From the NCBI GenBank assembly GCA_007116835.1, contig SKHS01000161.1, positions 1 to 13,341 of the forward strand: a stretch of 13,341 bases of DNA. The letters run 5' to 3'. The position numbers were made by a program, and so were the translations under genes. The stretch comes from Halomonas sp. GTDB lineage: Bacteria > Pseudomonadota > Gammaproteobacteria > Pseudomonadales > Halomonadaceae. The notes under the pieces were generated by a model. That model worked only from the letters and a program-made list of their open reading frames with translations, was not told the origin of the DNA and searched no databases. Below are positions 4,851-11,678 of the stretch, in pieces (the stretch's first letter is position 1; each line of letters starts with the position of its first letter).

Positions 4851-6881
4851 GTGTCGAAGCATCACTCGCTACTACAGTCGTTCGGTGCCTTACTGGTGCT
4901 CGATGCTGATAGTCGGCGCATACAAGCGATCAGTAGCAATGTCGCGGTAATGCTGGGCGTGAGCGCCCCCAAGGAGGGGCGCTTTCCAACGCTATCTAGC
5001 GTTCTCGGGAAGCGCTTGAGCCAGCGTGTACGCTACGAGCTGCAAGGACAGCCGCGCTTGTCAGGCCCGCTCACCTTTAAATGTCCCGCTCGCCCCCAGC
5101 GCTTTCAATTGCATGCTTATCGGGCGGGTGCGCATGTCATCGTTGAGATAGAGCCACTCAGCACCATCGGTAAGCAGCGCTTGCTTGGCACGGTAAACGA
5201 ACGCCTGATGCGTTTAGCGGAAGCCACCCACCAAGAGGAGCTGCTTGAGTATCTTGTGATGGCGGTACAAGAGCTAACCGGCCATGACCGAGTGTCTGTT
5301 TGCCATTTTGATAGTGATTGGCATGGCTTAATCGTTGCCGAGTCGTTGGCCACCGGCAGCGTTAAGATAGGTAGCGAGGTGCCGCCAGGTCGCTTACCCG
5401 CCTTGCTAGGGCAGCGCTTTCCCGCCAAGGACTTTCCAGCTGCTCTGCGGCGCGCCTATGAGCGCCACCCGGTGCGGCTGATCGCACCGGGTGAGCACTT
5501 ACTGCCAGAGGGGGTGGCGGTTGATGTGAGCGACTGTTTCTTGCGTGCCCCAGCGCCTGAGCGACAGCGATATTTGCAACGCCTGGGCGTGCGTGGTGCG
5601 TTAAGCGTGGCTATGCAGGGCGATACTGGCCTATGGGGTCTACTATACTGCCACTCGGCGACGGCGTACCCGGTGACACCTTCCGTGCGCGATGCGGTGC
5701 GCACTTTGGTGCAAATGGCCACACAGCGGCTGCTGCTGCTAAGAGCCCGCCAAGAAGCACGCTACCTGCAGCGCGTGCAAGATAGCCTAGTGTTTTCAAC
5801 CAATCATCGCTTAGCGCCACAGAGCCCTTACCAACTGTTTACTGAGCATGCCGACACCTGGAAAACGCTATTCCGTGCGAATGGCGTTGCGCTGTGGGTA
5901 AACGGCAGTGTCTACCAATCAGGTAACACGCCCAAGCCAGAAGCGGTCTCCCAACTGGTCACGCGGGTTGAAAAAGCGCATATCCACCGTGGGCCTTGGT
6001 GTACCCGAGAAGCCGCCAACGAGCCGCTTACCGCCTCGTTATGCATGGCCGAGCAGAGTGGTGTGCTGGCCATCCCGCTGCCAACCAGCCCGGTACAGCG
6101 TGGTTGGCTACTATTTTTCCGTCCTGAACAGGTGGAAACGCTCTATTGGGCGATGCAGCCCGCTTCAGCGGTTCCGCCGGCTTCGCTGTCATCACCCTCT
6201 GCCGCGTGGTGTGAAGAGGTCACGGGTAAGAGCGAAGCGTGGCAGCGGGTCGAGCGGCTAGCTGCCATGGACCTGGGCGAAGATTTAACGTTGGCCATTT
6301 CTGCTTATGAAATTAGTACGCTTAATAGGCACCTGGAGCGCGAGCGCAAAGCGCTGGCAGATGCCAATCAGCGCTTAAAACAGCTGGCTCACTTCGACCC
6401 GCTGACCCAGGTATGGAACCGCTATCGCATTGAGCAGGCCATTGATGCGGAGCTTGTGGCCGCAAAGCGCTACGGCGCAGCGTTTGCGCTGCTGTTGTTC
6501 GACGTTGACCATTTTAAACAGATTAATGACACCCTCGGCCATAGCGTGGGCGACGAAGTGTTGGTTTCGTTAGCCCGCCTGGTGGAAAGCTCGCTGCGTG
6601 GCTGTGACCATTTAGGGCGCTGGGGGGGAGAGGAGTTTGTGGTGTTGGCAACCCACTCCAATATGAAGGCTGCAGTGGGGCTTGCAGAGCGTTTACGTAG
6701 CTTGGTGGCCACGCTGGATGTGACGGGATTGAGGCAGCCGATGACCGTCAGCATCGGTGTCGCGGTATGGCAACTCGGTGACAGCTGCAAAACGCTGATG
6801 GCCCGGGCAGATACGGCCATGTACAAGGCGAAGCGTCATGGGCGAAATCGTGTTGAAATCGCCACAGACGTGACGCCTTGA
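4851..6881 (+). CDS. Phytochrome-like diguanylate cyclase (PAS-GAF-PHY-GGDEF) with eroded chromophore pocket
   Basis: A 676-residue protein: PAS_2 (about 5-105, LLQSFGALLVLD), GAF (about 125-295), PHY (about 300-480) and GGDEF (about 515-670). The cyclase makes cyclic di-GMP from GTP: GGEEF is at 592-596, DVDHFKQIND at 551-560 and the inhibitory RxxD at 583-586, so it looks active and product-inhibited. The GAF domain keeps FDSDWHG, FPAKDFP (D194) and H268. The N-terminal biliverdin cysteine is absent: the chain starts only nine residues before the PAS core, with an in-frame stop at 4836. The conserved SPxH histidine is R238, a pocket tyrosine is C151, and the PHY tongue PRxSF reads LSSPS (446-450). 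The GTG start has GAGG ten bases upstream. It probably shares the motAB transcript. Confidence 0.88.
   Translation: MSKHHSLLQSFGALLVLDADSRRIQAISSNVAVMLGVSAPKEGRFPTLSSVLGKRLSQRVRYELQGQPRLSGPLTFKCPARPQRFQLHAYRAGAHVIVEIEPLSTIGKQRLLGTVNERLMRLAEATHQEELLEYLVMAVQELTGHDRVSVCHFDSDWHGLIVAESLATGSVKIGSEVPPGRLPALLGQRFPAKDFPAALRRAYERHPVRLIAPGEHLLPEGVAVDVSDCFLRAPAPERQRYLQRLGVRGALSVAMQGDTGLWGLLYCHSATAYPVTPSVRDAVRTLVQMATQRLLLLRARQEARYLQRVQDSLVFSTNHRLAPQSPYQLFTEHADTWKTLFRANGVALWVNGSVYQSGNTPKPEAVSQLVTRVEKAHIHRGPWCTREAANEPLTASLCMAEQSGVLAIPLPTSPVQRGWLLFFRPEQVETLYWAMQPASAVPPASLSSPSAAWCEEVTGKSEAWQRVERLAAMDLGEDLTLAISAYEISTLNRHLERERKALADANQRLKQLAHFDPLTQVWNRYRIEQAIDAELVAAKRYGAAFALLLFDVDHFKQINDTLGHSVGDEVLVSLARLVESSLRGCDHLGRWGGEEFVVLATHSNMKAAVGLAERLRSLVATLDVTGLRQPMTVSIGVAVWQLGDSCKTLMARADTAMYKAKRHGRNRVEIATDVTP
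4962..4983 (+). repeat. Perfect 8-bp hairpin early in the cyclase gene
   Basis: AGCGCCCC and GGGGCGCT face each other across a 6-base loop, about 110 bases after the start codon. There is no T-run after it, so it is not a standard terminator. It may only reflect coding sequence. Confidence 0.3.
5466..5493 (+). repeat. Perfect 11-bp inverted repeat inside the cyclase gene
   Basis: CACCCGGTGCG (5466-5476) is matched by its exact complement CGCACCGGGTG (5483-5493) with a 6-base loop. It lies in the GAF-domain coding region (HPVRLIAPGE) and is not followed by a T-run. A role in mRNA folding is possible but unsupported. Confidence 0.3.
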
Positions 6882-6915
6882 GACAGCTATTTTTGTCAAC
6901 TTCCCCATACGCTGG

Positions 6916-7470
6916 CTACGTGCCCGTATCAATGCACAGGCGTTGCATGCGCGCGATTGCCTGATCTGCACCAGTGAGACTAAAGGTCATATACCAAGGG
7001 TCATTATCCTGTTGGTCAAAACCGATAAACAGCTGCTCACCCTGGCGCATATGATCCATCAACGCGGGCAGGTCATTCAGGTAGAAGTGCGCATAAAACC
7101 CGTCATCCCCACGCTCGGTAATAAATTCGGCCATGGTGTCGATAATAGGCGTGTCATCTACCCGGATTCTGGTAGGCACTAAATTCACCGCGCGGCTTTC
7201 GCCTTGCTGTTCTCCCAGCGTTACGCGCATTTCCAGCCAAGGTAAGTCGCACACGCCCTGGGTCGCGTTAAGGCTTAGCGTAGCATCGGAATAACTGTGG
7301 GTTTCCACGGCGCGAAAATGCCGTTCATCCCCTAGCGACAGCGTCATCGACTGCCAGTGGTCATGGGGCTGTGTTGCGCTAACATTGAACGTAGCTGCGA
7401 GGCCAGGCAATGCGGTACTGAGCAGGGTGGCGCTGAACGCCGTCAAAGATAAGCACTTGATGTTGGGCAT
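6916..7470 (-). CDS. Secreted protein of unknown function
   Basis: I do not recognise this 184-residue protein. It has a signal peptide: Lys5, a hydrophobic stretch LSLTAFSATLLSTALPGLA and a likely cleavage after Ala25 (GLA/ATF). This predicts a periplasmic or secreted protein of about 159 residues. The mature part is polar, with alternating beta-like strands, and has just two cysteines, C74 and C179, which could form a disulfide linking its two ends. It has acidic character (LNDLPALMDHMRQGEQLFIGFDQQDNDPW in the second half, with a WYMTFSLTGADQAI strand near the end). No transmembrane helix or lipobox follows the signal peptide. It is convergent with the cyclase gene, whose stop is 34 bases away, and divergent from nrdJ, so it is probably a single-gene unit. 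ATG start at 7470. Confidence 0.7.
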   Translation of the reverse strand: MPNIKCLSLTAFSATLLSTALPGLAATFNVSATQPHDHWQSMTLSLGDERHFRAVETHSYSDATLSLNATQGVCDLPWLEMRVTLGEQQGESRAVNLVPTRIRVDDTPIIDTMAEFITERGDDGFYAHFYLNDLPALMDHMRQGEQLFIGFDQQDNDPWYMTFSLTGADQAIARMQRLCIDTGT

Positions 7471-7542
7471 AAGAAAGCATCGCGCAAGAAAACGAGTAGC
7501 CTATCGTTTGTTGACGAAAAGCAAAAGGGTAACGCGCTGATT

Positions 7543-7589
7543 TTCCTATATGTAGTAGTCGTTAACAATAAAAGCGCCGCATATAGTGT
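7543..7589 (+). promoter_or_regulatory. Tandem NrdR-box-like sites upstream of nrdJ
   Basis: Two 16-base sites resemble the NrdR box (ACACTATATATAGTGT-like). Site 1 at 7543-7558 has the core CTATATGTAGT and matches 10 of 16 positions. Site 2 at 7574-7589 ends in a perfect right half, ATATAGTGT, and matches 11 of 16. Their centres are 31 bp apart, three helix turns, which is the spacing usual for NrdR, the nucleotide-sensing repressor of ribonucleotide reductase genes. The same region also lies upstream of the divergent minus-strand gene starting at 7470. Confidence 0.65.
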
Positions 7590-7622
7590 GAAGTCGTGTC
7601 TATACTTCATAGCCCCAGTACG

Positions 7623-7628
7623 TATAAT
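7623..7628 (+). promoter_or_regulatory. Candidate -10 element for nrdJ
   Basis: TATAAT lies 51 bases before the nrdJ ATG and downstream of the NrdR-like sites. I find no good -35 hexamer at 16-18 bases upstream. A second candidate, TATACT, is at 7601-7606 and is equally lacking a -35. The untranslated leader is too short for a cobalamin riboswitch. Confidence 0.4.
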
Positions 7629-7678
7629 CGCAGCGTTTTGAGCGCTATATTCACCCCGTTGTGAAGGAGTTTCGTAAG

Positions 7679-9790
7679 ATGAGCACCGCAACAAAGGCTA
7701 TGAAAACCTCGAATGACGTCCCCTTACAGGTTCCTTCAAAAGATATCTGGGATGCGAAATACCGCTTAAAAGATCGTCATAGCCAACCTGTTGACCAGGA
7801 TGTAGATGCCACCTTTGAACGTGTCGCGCGAGCGCTGGCGGCGGTTGAAGGAGACAACGCCAGCGACTGGCTGCCAAAATTCCGTTGGGCACTGGAAAAC
7901 GGTGCTATTCCCGCTGGGCGAATCCTTTCCAACGCCGGTGCTGAAGCCTACAAACCTGCGGTTAGCCTGATTAACTGCACGGTTTCCCGCACTATTCGCG
8001 ACTCCATGCGCGACATTCTCGACTCGGTCGTTGATGCCGGCATGACGCTGAAATCGGGGGCAGGCATTGGCTACGACTTTTCAACACTACGCCATAAGGG
8101 CGCGTTTGTGTTTGGTGCAGGCGCTGGCACCAACGGGCCGCTGGCGTTTATGGATATCTACGACAAGATGTGCTTTACCGTGGCATCGGCCGGAGGCCGG
8201 CGGGGTGCTCAGATGGGCACTTTTGACGTTGGTCATCCGGATGTTCGTGAGTTTATTCAAGCCAAACGAGAAGCTGGCCGTTTGCGCCAGTTCAACCTGA
8301 GCCTGTTAATTACCGACGAATTTATGGAAGCAGTGAAGCACAACGCCGACTGGCCACTGGCGTTTCCACTGCATCCAGGTGAAAAGGATGACGTAAAAGC
8401 AGGTGATGTGATCTACCGCGACTGGCCGGTCATTGAAGAGGGTTACACGGTAGATGACCAAGGCCGTGTGGCTTGCCGTGTGGTTGAAGTCATTAAAGCC
8501 CGTGAGCTGTGGGACACCATTATGTCCTCGACCTACGACTACGCCGAGCCTGGGTTTATTCTGATTGACCAGGTTAATCGTATGAACAATAACTGGTTCT
8601 GCGAAGATATCCGCGCGACCAACCCGTGTGGTGAGCAGCCGCTACCGCCGGAAGGGGCCTGCTTGCTGGGGTCGGTTAACCTAACCAAGTTTGTGATTGA
8701 ACCGTTTAGTGACAAGCCGCGCTTTGACTGGGAGCGCTACCGCAAGGTGGTAGCGATCTTCACCCGCATGCTTGATAACGTGGTGGAAATTGCTGGCCTG
8801 CCACTGCCGCAGCAGCAGCGCGAGATTGAGGCTAAGCGCCGCCACGGTATGGGCTTTTTGGGGCTTGGTTCAACGATGACCATGCTTAAAATCCCGTATG
8901 GCTCTCAAGCGTCGCTGGCCTTCACCGAAGAAGTTAGCCGCCACCTTGCGCTGGAAGGCTGGAAGCAAGCGCTGGAACTCTCTAAAGAGAAAGGCATGGC
9001 GCCTGTGCTTGAGCAAGAGCACACGATTACGCCGAAGATGATGCGCGAGCGCCCCCAGTTAGCCGCCGATGGCTATGAAGTGGGCGATAAAGTGCCGGGT
9101 CGTATTCTGCATGCCCGCTACAGTCAGTATATGGCGAAAGTTGCTGAGCTTGAGCCTGAGCTGGTCACACAGCTGGCAGAGCATGGCGCACGCTTCACCC
9201 ATCATAGCTCTATTGCGCCCACTGGCACGATTTCGCTGTCGATGGGGAATAATGCCTCTAACGGTATTGAGCCTTCGTTCTCGCACCGTTACTTCCGCAA
9301 TATCATTCAGTCGGGCAAGAAAACCAAAGAGCAGGTCGAGGTCGTTTCGTTCGAGCTAGCTGCTTATCGCCACTTTATTGCTGCCGATGCAGTGGAAAGC
9401 GACTTGCCCGACTACTTTATTACCGCTGATTCAGTGACCCCTGAGCAGCACGTGGCCGTTCAGGCGGCGGCACAGCAGTGGATTGATTCTGCCATCTCCA
9501 AAACAGTCAACGTGCCGACGGAGTTCCCGTTCGAGAAATTCCAGGATCTCTACCTACAGGCTTATGAGAGCCGACTGAAGGGCTGCACTACTTTCCGCTT
9601 CAATCCAGAAGCGTTCCAGGGCGTGCTGGTGCGTGAAGATGACTTGAAAAACACTACCTATGTGTTTGAGTTGGAAAGTGGTGAAACCTTAGAACTGACT
9701 GGCGATGAAACGGTGGTCTACGATGGCGAAGAACACAACGCCGCCAACCTGTTTGACGCCTTAAAAGAGGGCACCTACGGCAAATGGTAA
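7679..9790 (+). CDS. nrdJ: Class II (B12-dependent) ribonucleotide reductase, catalytic subunit NrdJ
   Basis: A 703-residue adenosylcobalamin-dependent ribonucleotide reductase that converts ribonucleotides to deoxyribonucleotides without needing oxygen. Visible catalytic parts are C100 in SLINCTVSR and C636 in LKGCTTFR (the redox pair), N315, C317 and E319 in NPCGEQ (thiyl-radical cysteine with its Asn and Glu), and the PTGTIS loop at 514-519. The end, DGEEHNAANLFDALKEGTYGKW, is typical of B12-dependent NrdJ. The cysteine-rich C-terminal tail of longer NrdJ enzymes is absent here and is encoded by the next gene; this is the split nrdJa/nrdJb form known from Pseudomonas aeruginosa. The ATG at 7679 is preceded by AAGGAG at a nine-base spacing, better than the GTG at 7661. 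Regulation by NrdR is likely. Confidence 0.95.
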   Translation: MSTATKAMKTSNDVPLQVPSKDIWDAKYRLKDRHSQPVDQDVDATFERVARALAAVEGDNASDWLPKFRWALENGAIPAGRILSNAGAEAYKPAVSLINCTVSRTIRDSMRDILDSVVDAGMTLKSGAGIGYDFSTLRHKGAFVFGAGAGTNGPLAFMDIYDKMCFTVASAGGRRGAQMGTFDVGHPDVREFIQAKREAGRLRQFNLSLLITDEFMEAVKHNADWPLAFPLHPGEKDDVKAGDVIYRDWPVIEEGYTVDDQGRVACRVVEVIKARELWDTIMSSTYDYAEPGFILIDQVNRMNNNWFCEDIRATNPCGEQPLPPEGACLLGSVNLTKFVIEPFSDKPRFDWERYRKVVAIFTRMLDNVVEIAGLPLPQQQREIEAKRRHGMGFLGLGSTMTMLKIPYGSQASLAFTEEVSRHLALEGWKQALELSKEKGMAPVLEQEHTITPKMMRERPQLAADGYEVGDKVPGRILHARYSQYMAKVAELEPELVTQLAEHGARFTHHSSIAPTGTISLSMGNNASNGIEPSFSHRYFRNIIQSGKKTKEQVEVVSFELAAYRHFIAADAVESDLPDYFITADSVTPEQHVAVQAAAQQWIDSAISKTVNVPTEFPFEKFQDLYLQAYESRLKGCTTFRFNPEAFQGVLVREDDLKNTTYVFELESGETLELTGDETVVYDGEEHNAANLFDALKEGTYGKW

Positions 9791-9849
9791 CGGCGGGCTG
9801 CGCCTTGTTGACAATATTGCCCGACAACCTTTGCTAAGTGGAGAACACC

Positions 9850-10644
9850 ATGGCTGTAGAAATTACTTCAAAAATCGTTGGTTACCGTATTAAACAGCAA
9901 GAGCAGCTTGCCCCCGCCGCTGAGCTTCAGGAGGAGGATCCGCTGACGGTCAGGATTCCCTCGCGCCCAGAAGGGACGCTCGAAGCGGTATCTGAAAAGA
10001 TCTCTTACGTGGGGGCAGAAGGCCGCAAAAAAGTCTACCTGCTGGTTTCTTTTATGCCGGTAGAAGGTGTCGTAGGTGGCCGACGGGTGGTGATTGAGCG
10101 TCCGGTCGAGTTCTTTTTCCCGTCAGGGCAGCTTTCCAGTGAGCACCAGTGGATTACGGCGACCATGCGTAGTCTTTCCCTGGCGGCGCGTGGGGGGTAT
10201 GTCACCCAGGCGGTGGCTGATCTGCGCAAGGTTGCCTGGGACAAAGGGTTAGTACGCTGTGGGATGAACCGCTGGAACAAGCCAATGTTCCACGACTCTG
10301 AAGTGGCGGCGATTGCCTGGTCGATCCAGCAGATCCTTTATCGGCGCGGTTTCTTGGATCAAGATGGTAACCAAGTGCCGGTAGAAACGCTGGTAGCGCG
10401 CTATGCGCACCGCATGCAGCATGGCCATGCTTGGCAACCACCGGTCGACGAGCCAGACACTAGCCCAGTGGCTGGCGCTGTTGAGCCGATTGGCGGAGCT
10501 ACTGACGCAGAAAACGCCGCAAAAAAGCCTGAAGGCAGTGGCCCAGCTACCGTGGGTACCTGCCCCGAGTGTCGTGGCGACCTGATTATGATGGATGGCT
10601 GCCCGACCTGTTACGCCGGTTGCGGCTGGTCTAAGTGCGGCTAA
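9850..10644 (+). CDS. nrdJb: NrdJb, accessory subunit of class II ribonucleotide reductase
   Basis: A 264-residue companion of NrdJ. The N-terminal domain, about residues 1-195, begins MAVEITSKIVGYRIK. A low-complexity linker rich in Pro, Ala, Glu and Gly spans about 196-235. A C-terminal cysteine cluster follows: C238, C241, C251 and C254 look like a zinc site, and the last residues CGWSKCG place C258 and C263 as a CX4C pair. In reductases such a tail pair passes electrons from thioredoxin or glutaredoxin to the active-site cysteines. In unsplit NrdJ this tail is part of the large chain. The start at ATG 9850 has a TGGAG-like site upstream; a GTG at 9838 would add four residues. It lies 59 bases after nrdJ and ends before a strong terminator, so the two form an operon. 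Confidence 0.88.
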   Translation: MAVEITSKIVGYRIKQQEQLAPAAELQEEDPLTVRIPSRPEGTLEAVSEKISYVGAEGRKKVYLLVSFMPVEGVVGGRRVVIERPVEFFFPSGQLSSEHQWITATMRSLSLAARGGYVTQAVADLRKVAWDKGLVRCGMNRWNKPMFHDSEVAAIAWSIQQILYRRGFLDQDGNQVPVETLVARYAHRMQHGHAWQPPVDEPDTSPVAGAVEPIGGATDAENAAKKPEGSGPATVGTCPECRGDLIMMDGCPTCYAGCGWSKCG

Positions 10645-10668
10645 GCCGCGCGAACTGACGAGAACGCT

Positions 10669-10717
10669 AACGCACAGCGCCGCATGGTTATCTACACCAT
10701 GCGGCGCTGTGCGTTTT
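10669..10717 (+). terminator. Terminator of nrdJ-nrdJb
   Basis: A perfect 20-bp stem (10669-10688 with 10696-10715) encloses a 7-base loop and ends in TTTT at 10714-10717. The stem is unusually long for a terminator, and the T-run is short. Read on the minus strand, towards which the convergent regulator gene is transcribed, it lacks a good T-run. Confidence 0.75.
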
Positions 10718-10753
10718 GGGAAAAAATCAGCTGTGAGCTCGGGCCGCTAAGGC

Positions 10754-11491
10754 TCAGGCGCTAAGTAGCGGTTTGACGTTATCGGTCAGGTAGCAGTCAT
10801 TGAACTCACCTTCGGTAGCTAACGCTTTCAGGTCTGGAATAGTGACGTGATGGCGGTCGCGGAATACCAAGCCGTCTTCGCTTAATGCACTGAACGTTCG
10901 GCTCACATGAACAGGGCTTAAGCCTAAAATATCGGCCAGCTGCTCTTGGGAGAGCGGCAGGCGAAACTGCCCGCTGGTGTCTCGGTTGGTTTGGCGTAAA
11001 CGTAAGTACATTTCATGGAGGAAATGGGCCATTTTTTGCCTGGCGCTGCGTCGCGCTAAGTTGACCAGCCGCTCCGTTAGTAGCGCTTGGTGGCGGCTGC
11101 CAATGGCGAACATCACCGAGGTAAGCGTCAGTGATTGGCGAAACAGCTCTAACATCCGCTTATGGGGGAAGTGGCAGACCACACCGTCAGTGATCATGCG
11201 CACGTTTTCCAGCCGCTTCGAAAACGCAAACTCGCGTAAGCCGATAATATCACCAGGTAAAAACACTTCTAGAATTTGCCGATCGCCGTTTTCTAAATGG
11301 CGGTAAGAGTAAGCCCAGCCGCTGCGCAAGGTGCAGAACTCATTGGCGGGGGCGTCAATTTCCCACAGTAGTGAGCCTGCTTTAATCGCGGTAGGGCTCT
11401 CTTCCAAGGCGTTTAATAACGTTTTTTCGTCTTCTGTCAGTGAGCAGTAGTGACTGAAGTGTCTAATAATGCAGCTTTTATCCTGGTCCAC
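10754..11491 (-). CDS. Crp/Fnr-family transcriptional regulator
   Basis: A 245-residue Crp/Fnr regulator. A cyclic-nucleotide-binding-type beta-barrel spans about residues 25-115 (IKAGSLLWEIDAPANEFCTLRSGW, LPGDIIGL), then a long dimer helix, then a winged helix-turn-helix with LPLSQEQLADILGLSP and recognition helix SPVHVSRTFSAL at about 192-203. Cysteines lie at residues 7, 16, 53, 106 and 233; the clustered N-terminal cysteines of Fnr are not present, so an Fnr-type iron-sulfur cluster is unlikely, though C7 and C16 remain. The cAMP-contact set of Crp is not evident either. Signal and targets are unknown. The GTG at 11491 is chosen because AGGAGAAGG precedes it; a TTG at 11518 would add nine residues. 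It faces nrdJb, suggesting no shared transcript. Confidence 0.85.
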   Translation of the reverse strand: MDQDKSCIIRHFSHYCSLTEDEKTLLNALEESPTAIKAGSLLWEIDAPANEFCTLRSGWAYSYRHLENGDRQILEVFLPGDIIGLREFAFSKRLENVRMITDGVVCHFPHKRMLELFRQSLTLTSVMFAIGSRHQALLTERLVNLARRSARQKMAHFLHEMYLRLRQTNRDTSGQFRLPLSQEQLADILGLSPVHVSRTFSALSEDGLVFRDRHHVTIPDLKALATEGEFNDCYLTDNVKPLLSA

Positions 11492-11511
11492 AGCTTCCTT
11501 CTCCTGAAAGG

Positions 11512-11541
11512 TTAACAACGATCAACAGACCACGTTGTTGA
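11512..11541 (-). promoter_or_regulatory. Putative operator of the Crp/Fnr-type gene
   Basis: On the minus strand, TTGAT-CGTT-GTTAA (11512-11525) matches the Fnr-type site TTGAT-N4-ATCAA at 8 of 10 positions. It overlaps a second inverted repeat, TCAACA (11522-11527) and TGTTGA (11536-11541), 8 bases apart. A TATATT hexamer at 11544-11549 could be the -10 element, though I see no good -35. The position, just before the ribosome binding site, would suit self-repression. It is a guess from pattern only. Confidence 0.35.
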
Positions 11542-11583
11542 CCAATATAAACAGAGCAGACCAATGCTGCCTGGTCTTTCTTC

Positions 11584-11638
11584 TCTCTGCGTTGTCCCTG
11601 TGCTGCTCTTATGTTGCCCCTATGTTGTTCTTGTGTCG
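11584..11638. repeat. Five tandem 11-bp degenerate repeats
   Basis: Five consecutive 11-base units lie end to end: TCTCTGCGTTG, TCCCTGTGCTG, CTCTTATGTTG, CCCCTATGTTG, TTCTTGTGTCG. The shared pattern is YYCYTRYGTTG, with the third and fourth units most alike. They sit in the 187-base space between the uvrA stop and the Crp/Fnr-type start. The 11-base period is one turn of DNA, and it is not a multiple of three, so it does not encode a peptide repeat. Confidence 0.7.
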
Positions 11639-11678
11639 GTGCCCAATGGCTGTGTACCCGCGCACCCTGGGAGTGGTG

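Noticed and set aside
4962..4983. Attenuator in the cyclase gene
   Set aside because: The hairpin is perfect but has no T-run and no competing fold that I can see; kept only as a low-confidence repeat.
6879..6899. TTGA...TCAA pair after the cyclase stop as a terminator
   Set aside because: Only four paired bases plus a bulge; too weak to call.
7511..7516. TTGACG as the nrdJ -35 element
   Set aside because: No acceptable -10 hexamer lies 16-18 bases downstream (7533-7540 is GC-rich).
7471..7678. Cobalamin riboswitch before nrdJ
   Set aside because: The leader is only about 200 bases with no B12-box-like conserved segment visible, and the likely transcript start leaves too little RNA.
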